Source of the DNA: Candidatus Scotarchaeum otlingeri
GTDB lineage: Archaea; Thermoproteota; Nitrososphaeria; Geothermarchaeales; JDFR-13
Assembly (NCBI GenBank): GCA_002011075.2
Contig: MTMA02000006.1
Location: forward strand, 1,232,599-1,296,598
DNA length: 64,000 bases
Direction of reading: 5' to 3'
The notes under the pieces were generated by a model that saw only the letters and a list, made by a program, of their open reading frames with translations, had not been told where the DNA came from and did not search any database. Positions 6,306-14,457 of this stretch are shown here, piece by piece (the stretch's first letter is position 1; every line of letters begins with the position of its first letter). The position numbers were made by a program, and so were the translations under genes.

Positions 6306-6902
6306 GTGTTATCAACACTTGATGTTGATGTTTCTAGGTTGATTGGGAAGCTTAAGGATCTGGGTTTTAGTTATAGGGATTTGGCTCGGATTCTTGGTAC
6401 TGATCATACTAGTGTTTATTATTGGCATGTAGGTAGGTGGCGGCCTAGGGATGCTGATAGGGTTGTTAGGGTTTTAATCGGTCTTTTGGAGGATAATTCT
6501 TTTAGGTCTTTTAGTGATGGGGAGTTTAGTTTGAATCATAATGGTCCTCCTAATAATTTTAGCTCTTCTAGGGATGATGATCGTTGGAAGATTAAGATGG
6601 TGTTGCATAAGATTGTTTTTTATGGGCAGCTCTTGGAGTTGAGTGAGAATCTTATTGATAACGCTGCTTTAATCGTAAGGCAGAATAGTGATGTATCGTT
6701 TGGTAGTTATAAGGATTATAATTATGTTGCTGTTGCAGCTATCTTGGTTTCATGTCTTAGTTATGATACTCGGTTGGCTAAGGGGATTATGACTAGGATT
6801 AAGCAGCTTAGGCTGTTTACTTGGGAGGAGTATAATAAAATTCAGGGGTATTTTGAGCGGTTTAGTAATTTTGTGTTTAGGAGTGTCTTCCTTGACTCTT
6901 AA
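6306..6902 (+). CDS. HTH protein of the element (198 aa)
   Basis: The start is GTG 6306 after the GAGGGG site. Residues 8-55 form a helix-turn-helix of XRE/homeodomain-like type: KDLGFSYRDLARILGTDHTS followed by VYYWHVGRWRPRDADR. A polar linker (residues 65-90) leads to a helical C-terminal domain of about 105 residues with no recognised motif. A DNA-binding regulator of late genes is a reasonable guess. The codon bias is T/G-rich like its neighbours. Confidence 0.65.
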   Translation: MLSTLDVDVSRLIGKLKDLGFSYRDLARILGTDHTSVYYWHVGRWRPRDADRVVRVLIGLLEDNSFRSFSDGEFSLNHNGPPNNFSSSRDDDRWKIKMVLHKIVFYGQLLELSENLIDNAALIVRQNSDVSFGSYKDYNYVAVAAILVSCLSYDTRLAKGIMTRIKQLRLFTWEEYNKIQGYFERFSNFVFRSVFLDS

Positions 6903-7206
6903 GAGTGTTGTTATTGCTAAGAATAGTATTGGGTTTAGTATTGCCTTTGTTGGAGCTATAGTTTTCGGTGAATCTATATTTGTATTGTTTACTGATAGCG
7001 TGTTTTTTCTTCTTAGTGATAAGCGGTTATTTATAGTATATTGTGCATTTAGTTATTTGCCTTATTTTATTGGCTTACCCCTCTGGCCGCTACTATTATC
7101 TTTTGCAGTTATATTCTATACTGGTCTTATCTGGATTATAAGTCGATTTATAAAGAAGATCCTGTTGAAGTTGGATGTTCATGAGGTTAGGGTGGCCTTG
7201 TCTTAG
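6892..7206 (+). CDS. small multi-pass membrane protein
   Basis: The open frame begins at 6853, but AGGAG at 6879-6883 points to TTG 6892 as the start, giving 104 residues with an 11-nt overlap of the HTH gene. At least three hydrophobic helices are visible (IGFSIAFVGAIVFGESIFVL, an aromatic one around YLPYFIGLPLWPLLL, and a third continuing through VIFYTGLIWII), followed by a basic tail. No family is recognised. It precedes the virion-like genes and may be a membrane or virion component. Confidence 0.55.
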   Translation: MTLKSVVIAKNSIGFSIAFVGAIVFGESIFVLFTDSVFFLLSDKRLFIVYCAFSYLPYFIGLPLWPLLLSFAVIFYTGLIWIISRFIKKILLKLDVHEVRVALS

Positions 7207-7244
7207 GTGTTGATTTTCTCCAAGTTTTATCTATTGGTGGTATT

Positions 7245-8015
7245 ATGGCTAGGAGGAAAACTTTATTTGGGCAGCCTACTTGGCTAGTGTACGTAGGTGT
7301 AATATTGGTATTTGGTATTGTGGCCTATGGCGTTATGACTGTTGCTGTAGGGTTACCTGTTTATACTGCTGATGATTATTTGTCTGTTGCTGCTTATGAT
7401 GCTGCGGGTACTGCTGTAACTGTTAGTGCTGTAGATGCGGACCAGGGGGTATTAGAGTTTACATTAGCTGCTGCAGCTGCGAAGATTCAGATTACATATG
7501 ACTTTACTATTGATGATATGCTTAAGAATGGTGTTTCGCAGCTCAATATAGATATACGTGGTTTAGAGACGCTTACATTTGACCTTATAAAGGTATATCT
7601 TAGTGATGGTACTACAAATATATTGCTTGGAAAGATCTATGATGACGAGGTTGCTAAGAGTTTTGAGATTGAGGAGGATGACCTCGAGACATTATCAGAC
7701 TTCCAGGATGCTCAGCTTTATCTATGGATATATGATGACACTGGTGCTTTGACAAATGCGTATGAGGCTAAGGAGCATAATTTGGTTACTGACTTTACTA
7801 GGGCAGGAGGTATTTCTAATGCTGCAGGGTTGCTATCTGCGGGAATTATATCTATAATTGCTACTGTTAGAAAGGTGATAGTGGGTATAACATCTGCTAT
7901 AGCAGCGTTCTTTACGGCTCTCGTCACTAATGAGGTTATACTTATCTTCATGGTGGGCCTGGCGGTAGTGTTGATATACTTCTTCATTGCAGGTAAGAAG
8001 GCCTGGAGGTACTAG
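7245..8015 (+). CDS. membrane-anchored surface protein, virion candidate
   Basis: The product has 256 residues. A short basic N terminus (MARRK) precedes a transmembrane helix at about residues 13-35. An Ala/Thr/Asp-rich beta domain of about 150 residues follows, and then two hydrophobic segments near residues 190-220 and 228-248 with a KKAWRY tail. This fits an envelope protein with an exposed domain. GGTGG sits 5 nt before ATG 7245. It lies directly upstream of the protamine-like peptide, an arrangement like the small structural-protein clusters of spindle-shaped viruses. No family was identified by sequence. Confidence 0.65.
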   Translation: MARRKTLFGQPTWLVYVGVILVFGIVAYGVMTVAVGLPVYTADDYLSVAAYDAAGTAVTVSAVDADQGVLEFTLAAAAAKIQITYDFTIDDMLKNGVSQLNIDIRGLETLTFDLIKVYLSDGTTNILLGKIYDDEVAKSFEIEEDDLETLSDFQDAQLYLWIYDDTGALTNAYEAKEHNLVTDFTRAGGISNAAGLLSAGIISIIATVRKVIVGITSAIAAFFTALVTNEVILIFMVGLAVVLIYFFIAGKKAWRY

Positions 8016-8024
8016 GTGGTCTCC

Positions 8025-8123
8025 ATGCCACGCAAGAAAAGCAGGAAAAGAAAGACTAGGCGGAGAAAAAAGAATAATCCACGTCGGAAGAGGAAGACTA
8101 GACGGAGGAAGCGGAGAAGGTGA
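8025..8123 (+). CDS. protamine-like basic peptide (32 aa), DNA-condensing candidate
   Basis: ATG 8025 to TGA 8121-8123 encodes MPRKKSRKRKTRRRKK and a similar second half. About three quarters of the residues are Arg or Lys, and two copies of a KRKTRRRK block are visible. There is no acidic residue. The stop overlaps the next gene's GTG start by 4 nt (GTGA). Extremely basic small proteins bind and compact DNA in archaeal virions, for example VP2 of fuselloviruses. The role here is inferred from composition and from its place between virion-like membrane proteins. Confidence 0.65.
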   Translation: MPRKKSRKRKTRRRKKNNPRRKRKTRRRKRRR

Positions 8124-8491
8124 TTCCGGTGTATGTACCCACTAAAATATTTTTTAGGAGGCTTATCTTGGCAGCTCAGAATCCCTCTGATCAACTATGG
8201 CAGTTTTTGACTTGGCTTTGGAACCAGGTATCGGGCTGGATATATAGATTAGGAGGTACAATTGGAGACGGGATAATTAGGTTTGTCCAGAGCGTTATCG
8301 ATCTGATCTTGGCGCCATTCAAGGCTGCGCTAAGCTTGTTCAATAGCTTTACTTCTGGTGCTTCATCAGCATTCAATAAGTTTCTTAATATTGCTCCTGG
8401 ATGGGTTTGGTTGATACTATTTGGCGTTATATTTGTTACTGTGCTGTTGGTAATCATCAAGTGGGCCACATTGGGCCGAGGGATATTTTAG
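8120..8491 (+). CDS. small amphipathic/transmembrane protein, virion candidate
   Basis: The product has 123 residues from GTG 8120, coupled to the basic peptide by a 4-nt overlap. Amphipathic helices (GDGIIRFVQSVIDLILAPFK) are followed by a small-residue linker. One strong C-terminal transmembrane helix follows, WVWLILFGVIFVTVLLVIIK, with a short basic tail. The layout (amphipathic region, linker, C-terminal membrane helix) recurs at 17410-17838 and partly at 8571-8888. A coat or envelope role is inferred. Confidence 0.55.
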   Translation: MIPVYVPTKIFFRRLILAAQNPSDQLWQFLTWLWNQVSGWIYRLGGTIGDGIIRFVQSVIDLILAPFKAALSLFNSFTSGASSAFNKFLNIAPGWVWLILFGVIFVTVLLVIIKWATLGRGIF

Positions 8492-8516
8492 TTTGCTTGG
8501 TGCTTGGCCTACCTGT

Positions 8517-8549
8517 CTGGGGGGATGATCCCAGCCCCACACCTTTTTT
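8517..8549 (+). terminator. hairpin plus oligo-T terminator
   Basis: CTGGG (8517-8521) pairs with CCCAG (8530-8534) over an 8-nt loop and is followed by TTTTTT at 8544-8549. It lies 25 nt after the stop of the preceding gene. Confidence 0.4.
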
Positions 8550-8553
8550 ATAC
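8544..8553 (+). promoter_or_regulatory. TATA-like element before the adhesin operon
   Basis: TTTTTTATAC lies 20-27 nt before the GTG 8571 start and about 30 nt before the TTG at 8580. It overlaps the T tract of the upstream terminator. It would initiate a separate transcript for the 8571 gene and the giant adhesin. Confidence 0.4.
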
Positions 8554-8570
8554 AACTTTTATCTTTTGGG

Positions 8571-8888
8571 GTGTATGAGTTGAATCTCGATGTTATAATG
8601 GGAATTATAACTATTATCGGTATTATTATGGTTATATTTAAGATACTTTATGCAACTAGTGGGATTAGTTATAAGCTTAGTAAATGGCTTCTACTTGGTT
8701 TTGGCTTGATAATACTCTTCTGGGGAATGTATAATATGGTTGGTAAGACGTTCGGTCTATGGGATCCCTTATCATTAGATGCATATTTGGAGAGTATCTT
8801 TGGGCCGCTGCTTGATCTATTAGATAGAATTAGAAGTTGGTTTTTTGAGTGGCTTGATAAAGCTTTTCAGGTGATTATATATGTTTAG
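8571..8888 (+). CDS. small two-helix membrane protein
   Basis: The product has 105 residues. There are two transmembrane helices near residues 8-28 (IMGIITIIGIIMVIFKI) and 38-58 (WLLLGFGLIILFWGMYNMVG), then an amphipathic C-terminal helix, SIFGPLLDLLDRIRSWFFEW. The start is GTG 8571; TTG 8580 is possible given the TATA position. The stop overlaps the adhesin start by 8 nt, so the two proteins are co-translated. They may assemble together at the membrane. Two-helix hydrophobic coat proteins are typical of spindle-shaped archaeal viruses, but no direct homology is visible. Confidence 0.55.
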   Translation: MYELNLDVIMGIITIIGIIMVIFKILYATSGISYKLSKWLLLGFGLIILFWGMYNMVGKTFGLWDPLSLDAYLESIFGPLLDLLDRIRSWFFEWLDKAFQVIIYV

Positions 8889-11800
8889 TAAATTGTTTAG
8901 TCGGAGGAAAAAAAGGGAGAAATATAGTTTGGAGGAGGCGGTGTCGAGGGGATGGATAAAGCTATTTGCTATGTTGCTCATCGCTATGTTTGTCTTTCCA
9001 TTTTTCTCTTTAGATGTTTCTACAATTGATTATGTCAAGATAGATCATTATGGGTTGAAGTTTATACTTACTAGGGATAATGCATATTTTATTTATAATA
9101 ATACAGAGTTTAAGTTTAGTTTTGTAAGGGCTGGCACGTTACTTTCCGGCGGAGATATAATTAATCCCAGCAGGGAACTATATGTATTAAGGTTTATGGG
9201 TCCCGGGGGCAAATTGGAAATTAATGTTACTTTTTATTTGGTTTCTTTTTTGCCTAGGGTTAAACTTGGGTACCATGGATCACGGTTATCTACAAATTCA
9301 TTTAGTATTATTGTCGAGAGCAATATTAGTTTGAGTTATAGAGATATCCGGCATGAGCTTTCTACAATTTCTGGCTTGTTTTATAATTGGCGGGATAGCA
9401 TTGATCAGGGCTATAAAGTTATAGTAACTCCCAATGGCCGCAATAGTTATAGGATAAAGTATATTGATCTTGATAGGGATTGGAGTATTGATCCGTTGGT
9501 GGGGGCTAGTGAGGGGCCTTATGATGAGCAGAGGGTTGAGGCTATTTATGACTCTTCTGATTTATACCTGCCTGTATATAAGTATAATAATAAGTTTACG
9601 GTTGATGACCTAAATGATGTTGTTGCATTTAAGTACCTTGGCCAGGGTAGTATTGATTATGTTAGGGTTTATGTATCTAGTGTTGTTGGTAGTCCTAGTA
9701 TTAAGGTGGGTATTGCTTATGATTATAATGGGCAGCCTGGGGCAATCATTAATGAGGGTAGCCTGGCGTTATCGGGCTCTGGATGGATCGGGGTAAACAT
9801 TCCTGCTAGTCTTAATGTTACCCAGGTTTATTGGATAGTCATAAGCGGCTTAGGTGTGGATGCTAATAACTACTTTAAGGTTCAGCTTATTAGTAATCCA
9901 GGGTTTGACGGTAAATACTTTTATAGTAATGACTTGAGTATGGCTGATGCAGCTATTGCTACAAGCATGGATGGCGGTACCACTTGGTCAATAGATACCT
10001 CTATATGGGGGGTATTTAAGACCGATTTTGGGGGAGCTGTTAAACCTAGCCAGGCATATGCCGATCGGGCTGCATATGACCCTCCAGTTACATATTGGTT
10101 TAGGCCTGTTAATAGGACTCTTGTAAATAGTATCAGCTTTCTACTGAGGTATAGCGGCTCTATCGATGTTAAGATATATAATAATGATACTGGAAAGTTG
10201 TTGGCTTATAATACTAGTTATGTTGATACGGGTACGGCGGCAGCCGTGGTAAAGTTATCTCTCAATAGCACTATACTGCTTAATCCCAATGTTATGTATA
10301 GGATTGAGGTTGCAAGGATATCCGGTACATTTAAGGTTATTATATTATTTAGTCTTGATAATGGTGCATATACGTTTGGGGGGCGTAGTTATTATGTTAA
10401 TATTGCAGGTATTGACTATCCAGATGGCGACCTTCCATTTAAGTTTTCTGGTGCACAGATAACTAATTTTACTATTACTTCTGGGGCTTATTATTGGGCC
10501 AATAGCACAACTGTAAAATATAAATATCCTTTCAGCTTTGATTTTCCAGCTGGGAGTAAGAATAAGCAGCTAAAGTTATACTACCCGTCTCTCCAGACGA
10601 TAATGTATCTTTTGGCTGATGGTTCTCGGGAGCTGAGTCAGACGGAGTATTTGGTGCAGAGCTATAACTCTAGTCATAATGTAATTATACTATCGGACTA
10701 TACTTTACAGAGCTATGGATACAGCTATGAACTATGGACTAAGGCACCGAGTGCAGTAACCCAAATCACGACAGACCATACATACTATGATCCCGGGGAC
10801 ACCATAACGGGCCAGGCAATCCTAAAGGATCCAAATGGAAACCCGATAAATCAGTCGGCAACAGCAGAGTTGATTCAGGGAACCAGCACGGTGATAAGAG
10901 ACCTAAGTGGAAACCAGAATCACGGCACGGTATATGGAGGGGCACAATTCATAAACACAACATATGGAACAGCAATCGAACTAGACGGAACAGACGACTA
11001 CATCGAGGCAAATACTCCGAATTTGTTGACTTTTACTCTTGAAGTTTTGTTTAAAGCTAATAATATATCAGCGAATGGTGTTTTTGTTAGTAAAACTGTA
11101 AAAAGCACTTATGAGGATTGGAACTATAATTTTAGGATAAGGTATGATAAACTGTATTTTAATATTTATAATAATAACACACAGGACGCTCTTATTGGCT
11201 CAACAGTTTTATCTAATAATGTTTGGTATCATGCGGTTGTAACTTTCGATGAAAATAATAATACAATAATGTATCTTAATGGTGTTGTAGATGGGCAAAA
11301 GACATTTGCCGTTAAACCAAATCTTGTAAATCCTGTTACTACATGGATTGCGCGGTATCATTATCAGGTTGATGCTTATGCTGGTATGTTTAATGGTTCC
11401 ATCGCTCTTGTTCGTATTTATAGTCGTGCCTTAACTTCATCGGAAATCACCCAGAACTATTATTCTGTTGTTTATGATAATACTACATTTGTTCGTGATG
11501 GGTTGGTGCTTTATCTTGAGTTTGATAATTATGTTTCTGGCACGGTCATTAGTAGCTTTAGTGGTAGTAGTGTGAATGGTGTATTTGATTTTACTTTGGA
11601 TATTCCTTCTGATGTTGTTGATGGTACTTTGTATGTGAATGTTTGGACTAATGATACTTATAGTGGTGTTAATTATGTTACTATAATGGTTTCTGGCTTG
11701 AATATTACTTTATCTGTATCTGATAGTCGTATTGATGTAAGTTCTACTGCTATTATTGATGTTGATGTTGTTTATACTGTTGATGGTTCTCGGCCAAGTG

Positions 11801-14412
11801 GCCAGGTATATATTAATGGTAGTATGGTGGATGTTTTAGATGGGTCTGGGTCTTATGGTATTAGTATGGCTAGCGTGGGTAAATGGAGTTTTATTGTTAC
11901 TGCTGCATCGTTTGATGGTGTGAATAATTATAATAGTAACTCTGTTAGTGTTATCTGGGATAAAGTATCTATAACCCTGGCTGTTGTTGATGATCGGATT
12001 GATGTGGGGTCCACGGCTAATATAACAGTGTCTGCTGTTTATGCTTATGATAATGCTGTGTTTAGTGGTACAGTTAATCTTAATGACTCTTTAACTAAGA
12101 GCTTGGTTGGGAAATACTATTATGCTGTTGCTAATATTAGTGACGGGCTATATGGCTTAACTGTATTTGACAGTAATATCGTATATGTAGTTTTTGATAG
12201 GATACAGTTTATCTTGTCTGCAGCTGATGATCGGATTGATGTTGGTTCTGCAGCTAGTATTGATGTCAATGCTTATTATGAGTATGATAATGCTGTTTTT
12301 AACGGTACATATTCTTTTAATGATACTCTTACCAAGAATCAGGTTGGGAAATACTATTATACTATTAGCTCAATGATAGATAATCTCTATGGTTTATCGG
12401 TGTATCAAGCTAACACTATCTATATTATTTTCGATAAGCTTACTGTTTCTATGGCTGCTAATGTTACACAGCCATATATTGGTGAGGCCGCATTTATCAA
12501 TTGGACAATAATATATCAATATGATGGACAAGTTGTATCCAGCTTTAACATTGAGATCTATAGAAATGGATCTATGGTTTATTCAGGTAATGCTTCTGGG
12601 TTTACTGAGGCCTATAGCAATCCAGTCAAGTATCGCTATACTGTTAATTCTATAATTGATAATCAATATGGAATAACGGTATTTGACAGCAATTCTATCA
12701 GCATCACATGGGTTAAGCTTAATATAACAATTGTATCTGAGTTTGTCTCTGGATCTAGTAATATACCTACTTATCTCCAGCCAGGAGAACAGTTTAAATA
12801 TGTTATAAGGGTTACTTTGGAGCCTAGTGGTTCTGGCTTGAACACAACTGTCAAGGCATATTGGGATACATTACTATTAGTATCTAACACGACAGACCAG
12901 AATGGGGATGGGGTTTTAATATTTAATGTACCACGAACATTAAGTTATAGTGTTAAGATCTATGCATATTATGGATCTAATAATGAGAGTGTATTGGCCG
13001 GATCCTATAATGTTAATGAGTTGATAGTAAGTGATTTCTATGCTGTGGGCTTCAATCCTACAACTGTTAGTTGGGATCTTGATGTTATGCAGGGGCTAGT
13101 GCCAAATGTATGGGGGGTGATAGCAATTATAGAGGATGGAGACGCTGCATATAGAATTGATAATCTGGATATCGCATTAGCCACTAATGTTTATCTAAGA
13201 TATATTGAGATTAATGATAGTAGCATTTATCCAGGCTATAAATATACCTTAACAATTTATGTAGAGAATTATGGATCGGTTGCGTATAGCGGCATACTAA
13301 CTATCAAGATAATAGTTAGGAACTTGAGTGTTATTCAGACTTTGAATATACCTATAGAAGTTTTACCAGCTAACTATAACATAACCACATATCAATTCAC
13401 TTTCACATGGAATTATACTCTGCCGCTAAGATCCTATCCATTATTATTTGATATTAACGGGCAATATTATCCAGGAATATTATTAAGTAATAATTCTATT
13501 CATGTTGTGTATGCTGTTGAGGTTTCTGGTACTCAGGCATCGGTGAACTATGATATCCAGGGTAAATTGGTAAAGTGGTATCTAGCTGAAACCTGTAATG
13601 TAATGCTTACATTTGAATATATTAAATCAACATCGGTTTCCGAGAGCAGCTTAGATATTTCTGTCTCTGCATCAGATACTATTGTAGAGTCTGGTGATAA
13701 CGTCACTATCACGGTTGATATAACTAATACCCTACCTGTACAGCTAAGATTCTATGTTACATTTTCTACTCCCTCTGGATCCTTTAGATCTAATCTGTTG
13801 GTGCTTGATTATAATGAGAGTTTGAGTATCAGTAGTAGCTTTACTGTGCCTGATTATCCTCTTGATCAAGTGGTTACATTAAATATTGAGGTTATCATAG
13901 TTGATGAAAATAATGTTCAGTTGACTACGAGCACGATTAAGATTATGGTGTTTAATCAGGCTCCAAGAATAACGTTATTGGAGCCTCCTGAGGGTAGCAC
14001 TATAAAGGGCAATCTTACTATTAGCTTTGATATTCAGGATAGCAGCGGTATATCCTATGTATCATATTATATTGATGTTGAGGGGGTATGGCATAACCTA
14101 TCAAATCCATATGAGATCTTTATGGATACAAGGAAATATGCAAATGGCCGTATAATAATCATAGTAAGAGCGGTGGATATCCATGGAAACATGAATCAGC
14201 AGAGCTTCTATTTCTATATAGATAATCCAGAAATGCAATCAGCATTTTATCAGATGTGGATGAGTATAGGGCAGTTACTAAGTAGATGGATCTTTATACC
14301 CGGAGTGGTCACGGCGATTTTAGTCTTGGGGCTTGGATTTGTAATAGGTAAGTGGACTAGTAAACGGCCTAATGTAATTGTAATTTCAAAGGAAGAATTG
14401 GAAAAAGAATAA
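8881..14412 (+). CDS. giant membrane-anchored adhesin with LamG-like domain and Ig-like repeats
   Basis: The product has 1843 residues, a third of the element. An N-terminal hydrophobic anchor lies at about residues 23-43, followed by beta-rich domains. A LamG/concanavalin-like fold covers about 672-860 (IRDLSGNQNHGTVYGG, IELDGTDDYIEA, SNNVWYHAVVTFDENNNTIM, SIALVRIYSRALTSSEITQN). Ig-like repeats follow, including exact 79-residue units starting at residues 1027 and 1106 (DDRIDVGS, AVYAYDNAVF, VGKYYY) and diverged copies on each side. A C-terminal transmembrane helix at about 1800-1822 has a short basic tail. Many N-x-S/T sequons are present. It probably binds host glycans or surface layer and plays the receptor-binding role of the fusellovirus tail protein. 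Bases 10735-11015 switch to A/C-rich codons. Confidence 0.75.
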   Translation: MFSKLFSRRKKREKYSLEEAVSRGWIKLFAMLLIAMFVFPFFSLDVSTIDYVKIDHYGLKFILTRDNAYFIYNNTEFKFSFVRAGTLLSGGDIINPSRELYVLRFMGPGGKLEINVTFYLVSFLPRVKLGYHGSRLSTNSFSIIVESNISLSYRDIRHELSTISGLFYNWRDSIDQGYKVIVTPNGRNSYRIKYIDLDRDWSIDPLVGASEGPYDEQRVEAIYDSSDLYLPVYKYNNKFTVDDLNDVVAFKYLGQGSIDYVRVYVSSVVGSPSIKVGIAYDYNGQPGAIINEGSLALSGSGWIGVNIPASLNVTQVYWIVISGLGVDANNYFKVQLISNPGFDGKYFYSNDLSMADAAIATSMDGGTTWSIDTSIWGVFKTDFGGAVKPSQAYADRAAYDPPVTYWFRPVNRTLVNSISFLLRYSGSIDVKIYNNDTGKLLAYNTSYVDTGTAAAVVKLSLNSTILLNPNVMYRIEVARISGTFKVIILFSLDNGAYTFGGRSYYVNIAGIDYPDGDLPFKFSGAQITNFTITSGAYYWANSTTVKYKYPFSFDFPAGSKNKQLKLYYPSLQTIMYLLADGSRELSQTEYLVQSYNSSHNVIILSDYTLQSYGYSYELWTKAPSAVTQITTDHTYYDPGDTITGQAILKDPNGNPINQSATAELIQGTSTVIRDLSGNQNHGTVYGGAQFINTTYGTAIELDGTDDYIEANTPNLLTFTLEVLFKANNISANGVFVSKTVKSTYEDWNYNFRIRYDKLYFNIYNNNTQDALIGSTVLSNNVWYHAVVTFDENNNTIMYLNGVVDGQKTFAVKPNLVNPVTTWIARYHYQVDAYAGMFNGSIALVRIYSRALTSSEITQNYYSVVYDNTTFVRDGLVLYLEFDNYVSGTVISSFSGSSVNGVFDFTLDIPSDVVDGTLYVNVWTNDTYSGVNYVTIMVSGLNITLSVSDSRIDVSSTAIIDVDVVYTVDGSRPSGQVYINGSMVDVLDGSGSYGISMASVGKWSFIVTAASFDGVNNYNSNSVSVIWDKVSITLAVVDDRIDVGSTANITVSAVYAYDNAVFSGTVNLNDSLTKSLVGKYYYAVANISDGLYGLTVFDSNIVYVVFDRIQFILSAADDRIDVGSAASIDVNAYYEYDNAVFNGTYSFNDTLTKNQVGKYYYTISSMIDNLYGLSVYQANTIYIIFDKLTVSMAANVTQPYIGEAAFINWTIIYQYDGQVVSSFNIEIYRNGSMVYSGNASGFTEAYSNPVKYRYTVNSIIDNQYGITVFDSNSISITWVKLNITIVSEFVSGSSNIPTYLQPGEQFKYVIRVTLEPSGSGLNTTVKAYWDTLLLVSNTTDQNGDGVLIFNVPRTLSYSVKIYAYYGSNNESVLAGSYNVNELIVSDFYAVGFNPTTVSWDLDVMQGLVPNVWGVIAIIEDGDAAYRIDNLDIALATNVYLRYIEINDSSIYPGYKYTLTIYVENYGSVAYSGILTIKIIVRNLSVIQTLNIPIEVLPANYNITTYQFTFTWNYTLPLRSYPLLFDINGQYYPGILLSNNSIHVVYAVEVSGTQASVNYDIQGKLVKWYLAETCNVMLTFEYIKSTSVSESSLDISVSASDTIVESGDNVTITVDITNTLPVQLRFYVTFSTPSGSFRSNLLVLDYNESLSISSSFTVPDYPLDQVVTLNIEVIIVDENNVQLTTSTIKIMVFNQAPRITLLEPPEGSTIKGNLTISFDIQDSSGISYVSYYIDVEGVWHNLSNPYEIFMDTRKYANGRIIIIVRAVDIHGNMNQQSFYFYIDNPEMQSAFYQMWMSIGQLLSRWIFIPGVVTAILVLGLGFVIGKWTSKRPNVIVISKEELEKE
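11959..12432 (+). repeat. two tandem 237-bp units in the adhesin gene
   Basis: Units start at 11959 and 12196, each 237 bp (79 codons). Shared words include GATGATCGGATTGATGT at 11989 and 12226 and GGGAAATACTATTAT later in each. A third, more diverged unit begins at 12433 and an older one precedes 11959. DNA-level identity shows recent duplication. Confidence 0.7.
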
Positions 14413-14449
14413 TCGAATCATACGTTCGGTTATTCAATCTTTATTTTTT
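14407..14449 (+). terminator. hairpin terminator after the adhesin gene
   Basis: GAATAATCGAA (14407-14417) pairs with TTCGGTTATTC (14425-14435), 11 bp with one G-T pair and a 7-nt loop. A T-rich tract to 14449 follows. The adhesin stop codon lies inside the stem. Confidence 0.6.
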
Positions 14450-14455
14450 GAGGGG
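14433..14455 (+). repeat. repeated operon-junction element, copy 2
   Basis: This copy matches 6275-6297 with one mismatch. Here it overlaps the end of the terminator hairpin and supplies GAGGGG 3 nt before ATG 14458. The repeat links termination of one transcript with translation of the next gene. Confidence 0.6.
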
Positions 14456-14457
14456 TC

